From assembly GCA_003697085.1 (NCBI GenBank), contig RFFU01000124.1, positions 1-10,173 on the forward strand: a DNA stretch of 10,173 bases. The letters are read 5' to 3'. The stretch is from Candidatus Hydrogenedentota bacterium (GTDB lineage: Bacteria; UBA8481; J006). The notes under the pieces were generated by a model. It worked only from the letters and a program-made list of their open reading frames with translations, was not told the DNA's origin and did no database searches. Shown here piece by piece: positions 1-6,894 of the stretch. The first letter of the stretch is position 1. Every line of letters starts with the position of its first letter. The position numbers and the translations under genes were made by a program.

Positions 1-424
1 CTCCCGCAGGCGCCCGAAACCGAAAGACATACCCGCCGCTCGTTCGTCCTCCTCCCGCGGCCGCCCCCGCGGCTCCCGCCGCAGAAACCGACGCCGTCGC
101 GCGCGCCGCTCCCCCCGCTGTCACCTTCGCCACCGAGTTCTGACCCCCGTATCCGTCGTCCGCCTTCGCCGGATTATCCGGATCCACCACCCAGTCCGTT
201 CCGTTCACCACGTACTTGTACTGGTACTCCCCCGGCGCCAAATTCACCTCCGCTTCCCAGACTCCGTCTCCGTCCGCATCGCTCATCGGCGTCGCGTTCA
301 TATCCCAGTTGTTGAAACTGCCCGCCACGGAGACGCTCCGCGCTCCCGCAGGCGCCCGAAACCGAAAGACATACCCGCCGCTCGTTCGTCCTCCTCCCGC
401 GGCCGCCCCCGCGGCTCCCGCCGC
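1..424. repeat. 342-bp period direct repeat inside the CBM48 gene
   Basis: Positions 1-82 are identical, base for base, to 343-424, giving a period of 342 bp (114 codons). The identical block encodes the Ala/Gly linker and the start of the next domain (motif TSGGYVFRFRAPAG). The match breaks at position 83 of the first copy. The first domain of the protein (nearer 823) is more diverged. The array may continue to the left of the window. Confidence 0.9.
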
Positions 425-823
425 CGAAGCCGACGCCGCGCTCGTGGAAGCCTCGATGGCGATAACGGAATTCTCTCCTCCGAATCCATCCTCGATCTTT
501 CTCGGGTTTTCCGGATCCGTCTTCCAATCGATCTCGTTGACGACGAATTTATATTGATATTCGCCTGGAGGAAGATCGATCAAAACGGTCCAGACGCCGT
601 CGCCGTCGGGGTCGGACAGCGGATTCGCGAAAGCATCCCAGTTGTTGAAACTCCCTGCCACGGAGACACTCTTGGTGCCCGACGGTGCCTGAAAGCGGAA
701 TTCGTGAACCGTCGCGCGCGCGGAGTTGGTTCCGGAAAGGAGCAGTGTTCCAAAAAAAGAAAACATCAAAGCGAAAAACAGGGGGGTCGAACGCCGGACG
801 TCTTGCAAGGAACGGGCTTTCAT
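1..823 (-). CDS. Secreted tandem CBM48/AMPK-type glycogen-binding-like domain protein (3' end outside window)
   Basis: The reading frame stays open from an ATG at 823 to the window edge (274 codons visible). The start is supported by an AGAGGTGAT Shine-Dalgarno about 7 nt upstream; an ATG at 830 opens a different frame that does not give this protein. Residues 1-36 look like a signal peptide: basic start, hydrophobic stretch 14-30, possible cleavage after SARA. Two domains follow, at about 38-124 and 149-235, each with the family pattern VSVAGSFNNWD, DGDGVW, PGEYQYK(F/Y)VVN, W..DP.NP and a closing GG.NSV. A third starts near residue 265. Linkers are rich in Ala, Gly and Ser. Domains of this type bind alpha-glucans in debranching enzymes and AMPK beta subunits; no catalytic domain is visible here. 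It is probably exported and may bind a polysaccharide or act as a scaffold. The substrate is unknown, and the missing C-terminus could carry an enzyme. Confidence 0.85.
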   Translation of the reverse strand, partial: MKARSLQDVRRSTPLFFALMFSFFGTLLLSGTNSARATVHEFRFQAPSGTKSVSVAGSFNNWDAFANPLSDPDGDGVWTVLIDLPPGEYQYKFVVNEIDWKTDPENPRKIEDGFGGENSVIAIEASTSAASASAAGAAGAAAGGGRTSGGYVFRFRAPAGARSVSVAGSFNNWDMNATPMSDADGDGVWEAEVNLAPGEYQYKYVVNGTDWVVDPDNPAKADDGYGGQNSVAKVTAGGAARATASVSAAGAAGAAAGGGRTSGGYVFRFRAPAG

Positions 824-933
824 TCTCCATCACCTCTTGCCTGGTTTTCTTCCCGATGTCGAGCGTTTTTTTCTCCGAGCGCCTTGCGGGAAGGAATCAT
901 TTTCAGGGTAGCAAAAAAAGTGCCGGGAAGTCT

Positions 934-939
934 ATTTTA
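934..939 (-). promoter_or_regulatory. Candidate -10 box for the CBM48 gene
   Basis: The minus strand reads TAAAAT here (5 of 6 to the sigma70 -10 consensus) inside an AT-rich stretch. Only a weak -35 (TTAAGG, 19-nt spacer) is visible upstream. Transcription would start near 927, leaving a leader of about 100 nt. Such matches are common by chance in AT-rich DNA. Confidence 0.25.
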
Positions 940-1007
940 ATCTATTTAATTCTTTAATCCTTAACTCTTCGATAGATACTGGGATAAGGGCGGCGCGGAT
1001 TCAAAAA

Positions 1008-1153
1008 GTAGGTAGTTGTCCAATATCGCCTTTCGCTCATTCCCGGCGGCCATCCTGACCGCCTCCGAGGTATCGCCCTAAACGACGATCCAGGGACGTT
1101 TTAACGGCTTCAGGATCCGCCACGAGGCGATTTCGGCATCCTCCCCTACCTAC
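1008..1153. repeat. Imperfect long inverted repeat (MITE/REP-like or structured element)
   Basis: Both ends carry an exact 8-bp inverted repeat, GTAGGTAG (1008-1015) and CTACCTAC (1146-1153). Further matching blocks lie in order inside: ATCGCC (1025-1030) with GGCGAT (1126-1131), then GGCGG-CC-ATCCTGA (1045-1058) with TCAGGATCCGCC (1110-1121), a 12-bp match with a 2-nt bulge. Near the centre TAAACG (1079-1084) faces CGTTTTA (1097-1103). The element is flanked by A-runs on both sides (AAAAA and AAAA), which could be a short target duplication but may be chance. It lies between divergent genes, so it is not a terminator for either. It has no ORF. Possibilities are a non-autonomous transposon remnant, a REP-like element or a structured RNA. 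Confidence 0.5.
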
Positions 1154-1241
1154 AAAATAAAATCGCACCCCATTCTTCTCACTTTTCTGTTTTTCTTCGA
1201 AAGTCAACTTCACTTCCCCGCTTTCTTTCCGATATTAGCAC

Positions 1242-1269
1242 TTGAAACGCCGAACGTCCTCTTCATAAT
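1242..1269 (+). promoter_or_regulatory. Sigma70-type promoter for the DUF4956-CotH-VTC operon
   Basis: TTGAAA (1242-1247, 5 of 6 to the -35 consensus) is followed after 16 nt by CATAAT (1264-1269, 5 of 6 to the -10 consensus). The predicted transcription start is about 1276, only some 9 nt before the ATG at 1285. The leader would be too short for a normal Shine-Dalgarno, and none is seen, which fits a short-leader or near-leaderless mRNA. Confidence 0.6.
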
Positions 1270-1284
1270 GGCTCCCGGGTTCAA

Positions 1285-1956
1285 ATGTCGAAATACCTTC
1301 CGGGAAATATCGCCATCACCTTGCCGGACCTCGTGCTCGGGATTCTCCTGGCGACGCTGGCCGCCTCGATCGCCGCTCTCCTCTATCGGGCCACGCACCG
1401 CGGCCTCTCCTACGAACCGGGCTTCGCTTCCGGCCTCGTTCTGGTCGCCCCGATCGTCTCCGTCATAATGATGCTGATCGGAAGCAGTCTCGCGCTCTCC
1501 TTGGGTATGGTCGGCGCCCTCTCGATCATCCGGTTCCGCACCGCCATCAAGGACACCCGCGATATGATCTTCCTCTTCTGGACGATCGCCATCGGGCTCT
1601 CGGCCGGCACCTACAACTGGAAGGTCACGATCGTCTCGACGGCCCTGCTCGCCTCCATCATCCTCGTCGTGGAGGCCTTGCAACGGACAGGCCGCCCCTC
1701 CCGCGACTATGTCCTGATACTGCGCGGAACCGGCGCGCCGCCCCTCGACGCTCTCTCCGCTTCCCTGCGGGAACACGGCCGCCGTTCCAACATCCGCTCC
1801 GTCGATACCTCGGACGATTCCTGGGAAGTCGCCGTCGAACTCGGACTCGAACCGGCCTCGGTGGAAACCCTCCAAACGCTCCTCCAAGCGTTGCGCGCCC
1901 TCCCGAACACCGAAACCGTTTCCGCCGTCGCACCGCAAGCCTCCCTTCCGTTTTGA
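1285..1956 (+). CDS. DUF4956 family membrane protein
   Basis: The protein is 223 residues. The diagnostic DUF4956 region is at about 74-108: GMVGALSIIRFRTAIKDTRD followed by a hydrophobic stretch ending AIGLSAG. Likely membrane segments are 12-33, 48-72, 94-109 and 113-130. Residues 139-219 form a soluble C-terminal domain with alternating beta/alpha character that could be ACT- or ferredoxin-like. The loop with Arg83, Arg85, Lys89 and Arg92 between helices recalls the conserved core of MgtC/SapB proteins; this similarity is my inference. The family has no established biochemical function, and it often sits beside VTC-domain and CotH genes, as here. The ATG has no Shine-Dalgarno but has a promoter just upstream. 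The stop overlaps the CotH start (TTGA), so the two are probably translationally coupled. A role as transport or membrane partner of the VTC protein is plausible but unproven. Confidence 0.9.
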   Translation: MSKYLPGNIAITLPDLVLGILLATLAASIAALLYRATHRGLSYEPGFASGLVLVAPIVSVIMMLIGSSLALSLGMVGALSIIRFRTAIKDTRDMIFLFWTIAIGLSAGTYNWKVTIVSTALLASIILVVEALQRTGRPSRDYVLILRGTGAPPLDALSASLREHGRRSNIRSVDTSDDSWEVAVELGLEPASVETLQTLLQALRALPNTETVSAVAPQASLPF

Positions 1957-4697
1957 ACGGCAACAGCACGAACCAGAAAGACCGGACCGGTTCCGAAGCC
2001 GGAACGGTCCAGGGGACCGATCCCCAGTCGCGCCGGCTGCGAAGACGACTCCTTCTGGCGTTTATCTTCGCCCTCGTTCTCCTCGTTGCCATAATGCTCA
2101 TCAAAATGCAGTTTCTTTCTCCGGGTCTCTCGATGCGCGACGCGTGGGAAGCGGAGTGGGCGGGTTCCCGCACGGTCCAGGAGTTTTCCGAGGCCTACCG
2201 CCAACTCCCCCTCTACGAACTCCGGATCGCCCCGGAATACTGGCGCCGAATCGAAGCCTTCGGGCGGAGAAAACTGGCCGCGAACGAGTACCTGATGCGG
2301 AACGAAGAGAAGGTCTGGTACCCGGCTAAGTTCCTTTTCGATGGGAAACTCTACCGCTGCGATGTCCGACTCCACGGCGACGTCGCGAACCATTGGGCCT
2401 TCACCAAGAAATCCTGGGCGGTCCGCTTCAAGAAGGACCGGCCGTTTCCGGCCGTCAAGCGGATGAACCTCGTTCTCCCCTCGGACAAGGAATGGGAAGG
2501 GGAAATCGTTTTGAGCAAAGTAGGACGGGAGATGGGCGTGTTGACCTACCCGATGCGTTTCGTCCGCCTGCGCATCAATGGAGTCGATTACGGCGTGATG
2601 ATCCGCTCCGATCGTCTCAATGACAAGGTCCTCGAACTGGCCCGGCACCCCCCCGGCGTGATCTTCAAGGTGGACAACCTCTGGACCCTGACGCATTTCA
2701 CGGGATTCGGTATGTATCAGTACGCCAATTACGTCCCCGAGTTGCCGCTTCGTCTTCCCCTCTACGAATCGGCCTATACCACGGATGATGCCGGAGAGAG
2801 CCGGCCCCGCGAAGCGACCGCGCGGTGGAACGCCTTCCTGCGCCTCGTCCGGGAAGCCTCGGACGAGGAGTTCGAGAAACAGATCCCGCTCTACCTGGAT
2901 ATCGAAAAATTCCTCCGCTGGAACGCCCTCACCTGGCTCTTCGGATCCTACCACTCCCACGAACCGGACAATCTGCGCTGGTACTTCAACTCGGCCACCG
3001 GCCTTTTCGAGCCGATCCTCTACGACGTCGATTCCAAGGAGATCGACAATCTCTTTTCGGGTTCTTTCGAGATCAAGGAGTTCGAACCCGTCTCGCTCCG
3101 CCTGATGCGCATCACGGAATACCGCGAACGACGCAACGCGATTCTTTGGAGGCTTGTCAACGATCCACACTTCGACATCGTTGCGCGTCGAAAAGAAATC
3201 TACAACCGGCTACGAACGGCCTTCCTTTCGGGCGCCGGGGCGCCACGCTGGAGTTTTATGAAAGCCGAGCACGACTCGGCATTCCGTATCCTCAACACCA
3301 ACCGGAAACGCCTCCGCGGCCATCTCGCCTATTCGGCACTCTTCGTCAGCCCGACCATCTCCTCCGCGCCTTCTTCCGCCGAAAAAGAAACGCCCACGCT
3401 TCTCACGTTCGAAGCCCTCATCGACGGCCTTTCGCCTGTCCGCATCGATTCGATCACCCTCACGATCGCGCCCGAAAGCATACTTCCGGACACGGGAGAT
3501 CTCTCCCTTGCGAGCGGTACCGGACGGGAAACGACTTCCATTCCCTTCCGAACCCGGATAACGCAGCGAAGGATCGACTTTCTTCCCGAGAATCTCATCC
3601 TCCACGCGCGCGTTCTGAAGGATCTTCGCCCGGCCCCAAATGCGCGGCGTATCCTGCTCGTCCTCCCCCCGGGACTTCGTTTGCCGACCCCGGAATCGCT
3701 GGATGGCCGGCCTATGATTTCCGTCGCCGCAACGAATTTCCTGACGAAACGACCCCTTTCGAACGGCCACGTCTTCGTCTCCCCGCCCGCGATCCCGGAT
3801 CCCGATTACGCTCCGCCGGTTCCGCTGGACCGGCTCTTGCCGCTGCGGTCCGATACCGGTTCGCTGATTCTGCCGCGGGGCGACTATTCCGTGACCCGCA
3901 ACGCCTATCTCCCGCCGGGACCCCGGCTCGTCATCGAGGCTGGAACCCGGTTGCGCCTCGGCCCCGATATCAACCTCGTCTCCTACGCGCCCGTGTCCGT
4001 TCTGGGAACGAAGGAACACCCCGTCCATTTCGAACCGCTGGTGCCGAACCGCCCCTGGGGAAGTTTCGTCATCGTCGATGCTCCGGAAACGAACGTCTTT
4101 CGGTATGCCGTTTTCTCGAACGGAGGCGGCCGAGGCGAAAACTACGTGAACGGTCTCCGAAGCACCGCGATGCTCTTCAGCGCCCAATCCGATCTTACGA
4201 TGGACCACTGCCGGATCGAAGGAGCGGTTTCCGATGACGGGCTCAACGTCAAGAACGCCGCCGCGAAGATCACCGGCACGCAGTTCTCGAACAACGCCTC
4301 GGACGGCTTCGACGGCGACTGGGTCCGAACCGCCGTGACGGATTGCCGGTTCGATGGAAACGGCGGCGATGCGCTCGACCTCGCCGGCTCCAACGCCCTC
4401 GTCCGGTCCTCCGTCTTCGCTTCGTCCGGAGACAAGGGCATCAGCGCGGGGGAAAGTTCGATCGTCTCGATCACCGAATGCACTTTTCGAGACAACGCGA
4501 TCGGCATCGCCTCGAAGGACCGTTCGCGCGTCACCGCGGAGCAGAGCCGGTTCCTGGCCAACGGGACGGCTCTGGCGGCCTATCAGAAGAAGAAGATCTT
4601 CGGTCCCGGATGGATGGAAACCCGTTCGTGCGTTTTTGAGGAAAACGGAAAGGACGCGGACGCGAAACCGGGCTCCACGATACAAATCCTGCCGTGA
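1953..4697 (+). CDS. Membrane-anchored CotH-type kinase fused to a right-handed beta-helix
   Basis: The protein is 914 residues. It starts at a TTG that overlaps the previous stop by 4 nt; no in-frame ATG exists before the membrane segment, so TTG is preferred. A basic stretch (RRLRRR, 27-32) and one hydrophobic helix (33-50) indicate an N-in anchor with the rest outside the cytoplasm. The CotH-like domain spans about 85-460: KKSWAVRFKKDRPF (152-165), MNLVLPSD (171-178), LRINGVDYGV (206-215), DN at 339-340 and YDVDS (357-361). By analogy with Bacillus CotH, an atypical kinase of spore-coat proteins, D339 may be catalytic and D358/D360 metal-binding. A beta-rich linker (about 480-640) leads to a parallel beta-helix (about 650-914), with rungs such as DHCRIEG, TGTQFSNNASDG, TDCRFDGNGGDA and TECTFRDNAIG. 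Its length is well above that of stand-alone CotH. Substrate and phosphate donor are unknown; the beta-helix may bind a polysaccharide or surface partner. Confidence 0.9.
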   Translation: MNGNSTNQKDRTGSEAGTVQGTDPQSRRLRRRLLLAFIFALVLLVAIMLIKMQFLSPGLSMRDAWEAEWAGSRTVQEFSEAYRQLPLYELRIAPEYWRRIEAFGRRKLAANEYLMRNEEKVWYPAKFLFDGKLYRCDVRLHGDVANHWAFTKKSWAVRFKKDRPFPAVKRMNLVLPSDKEWEGEIVLSKVGREMGVLTYPMRFVRLRINGVDYGVMIRSDRLNDKVLELARHPPGVIFKVDNLWTLTHFTGFGMYQYANYVPELPLRLPLYESAYTTDDAGESRPREATARWNAFLRLVREASDEEFEKQIPLYLDIEKFLRWNALTWLFGSYHSHEPDNLRWYFNSATGLFEPILYDVDSKEIDNLFSGSFEIKEFEPVSLRLMRITEYRERRNAILWRLVNDPHFDIVARRKEIYNRLRTAFLSGAGAPRWSFMKAEHDSAFRILNTNRKRLRGHLAYSALFVSPTISSAPSSAEKETPTLLTFEALIDGLSPVRIDSITLTIAPESILPDTGDLSLASGTGRETTSIPFRTRITQRRIDFLPENLILHARVLKDLRPAPNARRILLVLPPGLRLPTPESLDGRPMISVAATNFLTKRPLSNGHVFVSPPAIPDPDYAPPVPLDRLLPLRSDTGSLILPRGDYSVTRNAYLPPGPRLVIEAGTRLRLGPDINLVSYAPVSVLGTKEHPVHFEPLVPNRPWGSFVIVDAPETNVFRYAVFSNGGGRGENYVNGLRSTAMLFSAQSDLTMDHCRIEGAVSDDGLNVKNAAAKITGTQFSNNASDGFDGDWVRTAVTDCRFDGNGGDALDLAGSNALVRSSVFASSGDKGISAGESSIVSITECTFRDNAIGIASKDRSRVTAEQSRFLANGTALAAYQKKKIFGPGWMETRSCVFEENGKDADAKPGSTIQILP

Positions 4698-5419
4698 TGA
4701 CGACCACGGTTTCCGCGGACCGTTCGGTGCGGACAGCGCCCCCGCGGCTCGAGTACAAGTACCTCCTTTCTCCGCGCCAGGCTCTCCTCGTCAAGAATGC
4801 CCTCCTCTCCATCTGCCGTCGGGATCCTCATTCGCGCTCCGAGGCTTACCGTGTGGTCTCCACCTATTTCGACACGCCCCACCTCACGGAATACGTCTCG
4901 AAACTCGAGGGACTCGGCACGCGATCCAAGTGGCGGATCCGGACCTACCCATCCTCTCCCGATTCTCCCGTGCTTCTCGAAGCGAAACGAAAGCGCGGGA
5001 CCCTCTACTTCAAGGAGTCGTACCCTTTGGCCCCGCGCCTGGTTGATTCTCTTTCGGAAGGGCGTTTCCCCGAAACGGCACCGGAATGGTTCCAGTCGTT
5101 CCTGACCCTGCTCCGAACGAGCCCGCTCGTTCCGACCGTCGTCATCTCCTATCGCCGCGAAGCCTTCTTTCTCCGGGACGACCCCGCGTGCCGGTTCAGT
5201 TTCGATCGGAAGATCGCGGCGCAATACACGAGGCGGCTTTTCGAGGAGTCCGTCCATCCGCGGCGGCCCCTCCATCCAGGGCATATCGTCTTCGAATGCA
5301 AATTGAAGCGGTCCCGGGCGGATCTCGCCCACCGGCTCGTAAAGGAATTCGCGCTCCCGGCCATCGCGCACAGCAAATACTTCTACGGAGTCACCGCCAC
5401 GAATCCGTACTTGCTTTAA
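4697..5419 (+). CDS. VTC-domain protein (polyphosphate polymerase-like, CYTH/TTM superfamily)
   Basis: The protein is 240 residues, a stand-alone VTC domain with no SPX or membrane segment, so probably cytosolic. The start is ATG 4697, sharing one base with the CotH stop (TGATG); a GTG at 4694 adding one residue is equally possible. Tunnel-type motifs appear in family order: RLEYKYLL (E19, K21), STYFDT (55-60), KWRIRTY (R80, R82), LLEAKRKR (E95, K97), ISYRREAF (R153), RFSFDRKI (R166, D170), FECKLK (E200, K202) and SKYFYG (226-231). These correspond to the basic and acidic residues lining the tunnel of yeast Vtc4, which makes polyphosphate from ATP, so the catalytic set looks complete. Activity of bacterial members is mostly inferred from the yeast enzyme. 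It is the last gene of the DUF4956-CotH-VTC operon and may make a phosphate polymer handled by the two membrane partners. Confidence 0.92.
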   Translation: MTTTVSADRSVRTAPPRLEYKYLLSPRQALLVKNALLSICRRDPHSRSEAYRVVSTYFDTPHLTEYVSKLEGLGTRSKWRIRTYPSSPDSPVLLEAKRKRGTLYFKESYPLAPRLVDSLSEGRFPETAPEWFQSFLTLLRTSPLVPTVVISYRREAFFLRDDPACRFSFDRKIAAQYTRRLFEESVHPRRPLHPGHIVFECKLKRSRADLAHRLVKEFALPAIAHSKYFYGVTATNPYLL

Positions 5420-5725
5420 AAGATGAATCATCTCAATGTCGCCTTAAATAGACACCGACCATAGAATCTCCCAAAAAGAAAAAAGGATAACCTCTGACAT
5501 TCGTTTTCGCTCCATGAGCGTCTTTTTCCGGATCTTCGTCTTTTCGGTAATGGTGTCACGGTGTCAGCCATTCGCTACTCTGTAATGTCTTCTTCTGGAC
5601 GGCATGTCTCGTATTCTTCCAGTATCACAACGCGGTAATTTCCGGAAATAGACCTTTCTATCCCCGCTGTTTCTCCTATTCCCTTCTTGACAGCAGAACC
5701 AAACATCGGCATTCTTCACTCAACC
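5420..5725 (+). other. Intergenic region, 306 bp, between VTC and ABC ATPase genes
   Basis: No coding region is supported. Base composition is clearly more AT-rich than the neighbouring genes. Visible items are a 13-bp palindrome AGATGAATCATCT (5421-5433) right after the VTC stop, and a direct repeat GGTGTCA at 5552-5558 and 5560-5566 that could be a regulator site. A promoter-like sequence lies at the right end. No hairpin followed by a T-run was found, so I see no clear terminator for the upstream operon. Confidence 0.6.
5687..5715 (+). promoter_or_regulatory. Candidate promoter for the ABC ATPase gene
   Basis: A perfect -35 box TTGACA (5687-5692) is followed after 17 nt by CATTCT (5710-5715), a weak -10 (3 of 6). 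The predicted start near 5722 is about 4 nt before the ATG at 5726, so the mRNA would be nearly leaderless. That agrees with the absence of a Shine-Dalgarno. The first base of the -35 could also be read as a TTG start codon adding 13 residues, which I reject. Confidence 0.4.
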
Positions 5726-6835
5726 ATGGCGGAAATACAACTCAAGCAGGTCAGGAAGGTTTATCCCAACGGCTTCGTCGGTGTGCACGGCGCCGACCTG
5801 GATATCTCCTCGGGAGAATTCTGCGTGATCGTCGGACCGTCCGGAAGCGGAAAGTCCACGCTCTTGCGGATGGTTGCCGGTCTCGAGGATATCACGTCGG
5901 GGGATCTCTATATCGCCGGACGACGGGTCAACGATGTTCCCCCCAAAGATCGGGACATTGCAATGGTCTTCCAGAACTACGCGCTCTACCCTCATATGAA
6001 TGTTTACGACAATATGGCTTTCGGACTCCGCCTCCGCGGGCTCTCCGAAGATGAAATCGATAAGCGTGTCCGAGAAGCGTCCGAATTCCTCCAACTCGCG
6101 CATCTCCTCGATCGAAAACCGAAAACCCTCTCCGGAGGCCAACGCCAACGCGTCGCCGTCGGCCGCTCGATTGTGCGGAAACCGAAGGCCTTTCTCTTCG
6201 ACGAACCCCTCTCGAATCTCGACGCGAAATTGCGTGTCGAGATGCGGGCGGAACTGGCGCGACTCCACCGGCGCCTAAGCGCCACAAGCCTCTACGTCAC
6301 TCACGACCAAGTCGAAGCCATGACGCTGGCGGACCGGATCGTCGTGATGAAGGACGGCCACGTTCAACAGGTCGGCCCGCCGCTCGAACTCTACGCCCAG
6401 CCGGCCAATCGCTTCGTGGCCGGATTTATCGGTTCTCCCGCGATGAATTTCATCGACTGCACGCTGGAAGAACGCGGGGAGTCGCTGGTCGTCGTCAATG
6501 GAGATTTCCTCGCCCGCTTGACTCCGGAACACGCCGATGCCGTTCGCTCCGCCAAAAATTCCGATCGACGTGTTGTCTTCGGTATCCGGCCGGAACATAT
6601 TCACGATAAACTCTTTCTCCCGGATGCCCCCGCCGACCAGACCATCTCGGCACTGGTCGATGTCGTGGAGCCGATGGGAGCCGAGACGTATGCCTATGTC
6701 CGCGTCGGAGAAGCCCTCTTCACGGTTCGATTGCGGGGAGACGCGCTTCCGAAGGTTGGAACGCAGATCGATCTTGTCCTCGATATGGCCCGGGCCTATC
6801 TCTTCGATCACGAGACCGGAACCAGGATCGCCTGA
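5726..6835 (+). CDS. ABC transporter ATP-binding protein, MalK/UgpC/MsmK type
   Basis: The protein is 369 residues, the usual length for sugar-importer ATPases of the CUT1 group. Motifs: Walker A GPSGSGKST (37-45), Q-loop Q83, signature LSGGQ (135-139), Walker B AFLFDE (155-160), D-loop SNLD (163-166) and switch His193 in THDQ. The stretch FVAGFIGSPAMNF (230-242) marks the change to the C-terminal regulatory TOBE/OB region, which contains GIRPEH, typical of MalK-like proteins. The protein hydrolyses ATP on the cytoplasmic side of an importer for sugars, oligosaccharides or glycerol-phosphate; the substrate cannot be read from the ATPase. No permease or binding-protein gene is in the window, so it may serve transporters encoded elsewhere, as shared MsmX/MsmK-type ATPases do. 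ATG 5726 is chosen because family proteins begin a few residues before the first strand; no Shine-Dalgarno is visible. Confidence 0.95.
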   Translation: MAEIQLKQVRKVYPNGFVGVHGADLDISSGEFCVIVGPSGSGKSTLLRMVAGLEDITSGDLYIAGRRVNDVPPKDRDIAMVFQNYALYPHMNVYDNMAFGLRLRGLSEDEIDKRVREASEFLQLAHLLDRKPKTLSGGQRQRVAVGRSIVRKPKAFLFDEPLSNLDAKLRVEMRAELARLHRRLSATSLYVTHDQVEAMTLADRIVVMKDGHVQQVGPPLELYAQPANRFVAGFIGSPAMNFIDCTLEERGESLVVVNGDFLARLTPEHADAVRSAKNSDRRVVFGIRPEHIHDKLFLPDAPADQTISALVDVVEPMGAETYAYVRVGEALFTVRLRGDALPKVGTQIDLVLDMARAYLFDHETGTRIA

Positions 6836-6894
6836 ACGGGGACATACCGTCAGCGCGGATTCCGGGGTGAAAGCCAGGCTTCGAACGGAGCGGA

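Larger units (their letters stand above)
824..1284. other. Divergent intergenic region, 461 bp
   Basis: No credible coding region lies here. The region separates the minus-strand CBM48 gene from the plus-strand DUF4956 operon, so it should hold promoters for both directions. It contains an AT-rich stretch (about 930-980) upstream of the CBM48 gene, the inverted-repeat element at 1008-1153, and a pyrimidine-rich tract (about 1160-1230) ahead of the rightward promoter. No riboswitch was recognised. Confidence 0.7.

Noticed and set aside
1-424. CRISPR array or satellite repeat at the left edge
   Set aside because: The repeated DNA is in frame inside an open coding sequence with a 114-codon period, which fits duplicated protein domains.
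2825-4237. A 470-codon plus-strand frame inside the CotH gene
   Set aside because: Its translation is Arg/Pro-rich with no recognisable motif, so it is an out-of-frame shadow of the real gene.
1707-4685. Two long minus-strand frames (1707-3170 and 3210-4685, about 490 codons each) antisense to the CotH gene
   Set aside because: They show low-complexity, Arg/Gly/Glu-rich translations without any domain, as expected opposite a GC-rich gene. The plus-strand frame has clear CotH and beta-helix motifs.
5421-5433. Palindrome AGATGAATCATCT as a terminator after the VTC gene
   Set aside because: The arms leave only a 1-nt loop and no T-run follows, so it cannot form a normal intrinsic terminator. 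It could at most be a protein-binding site.
5687-5725. TTG start at 5687 for the ABC ATPase
   Set aside because: It would add 13 residues not found in this family, and the TTG is part of a perfect -35 promoter box.
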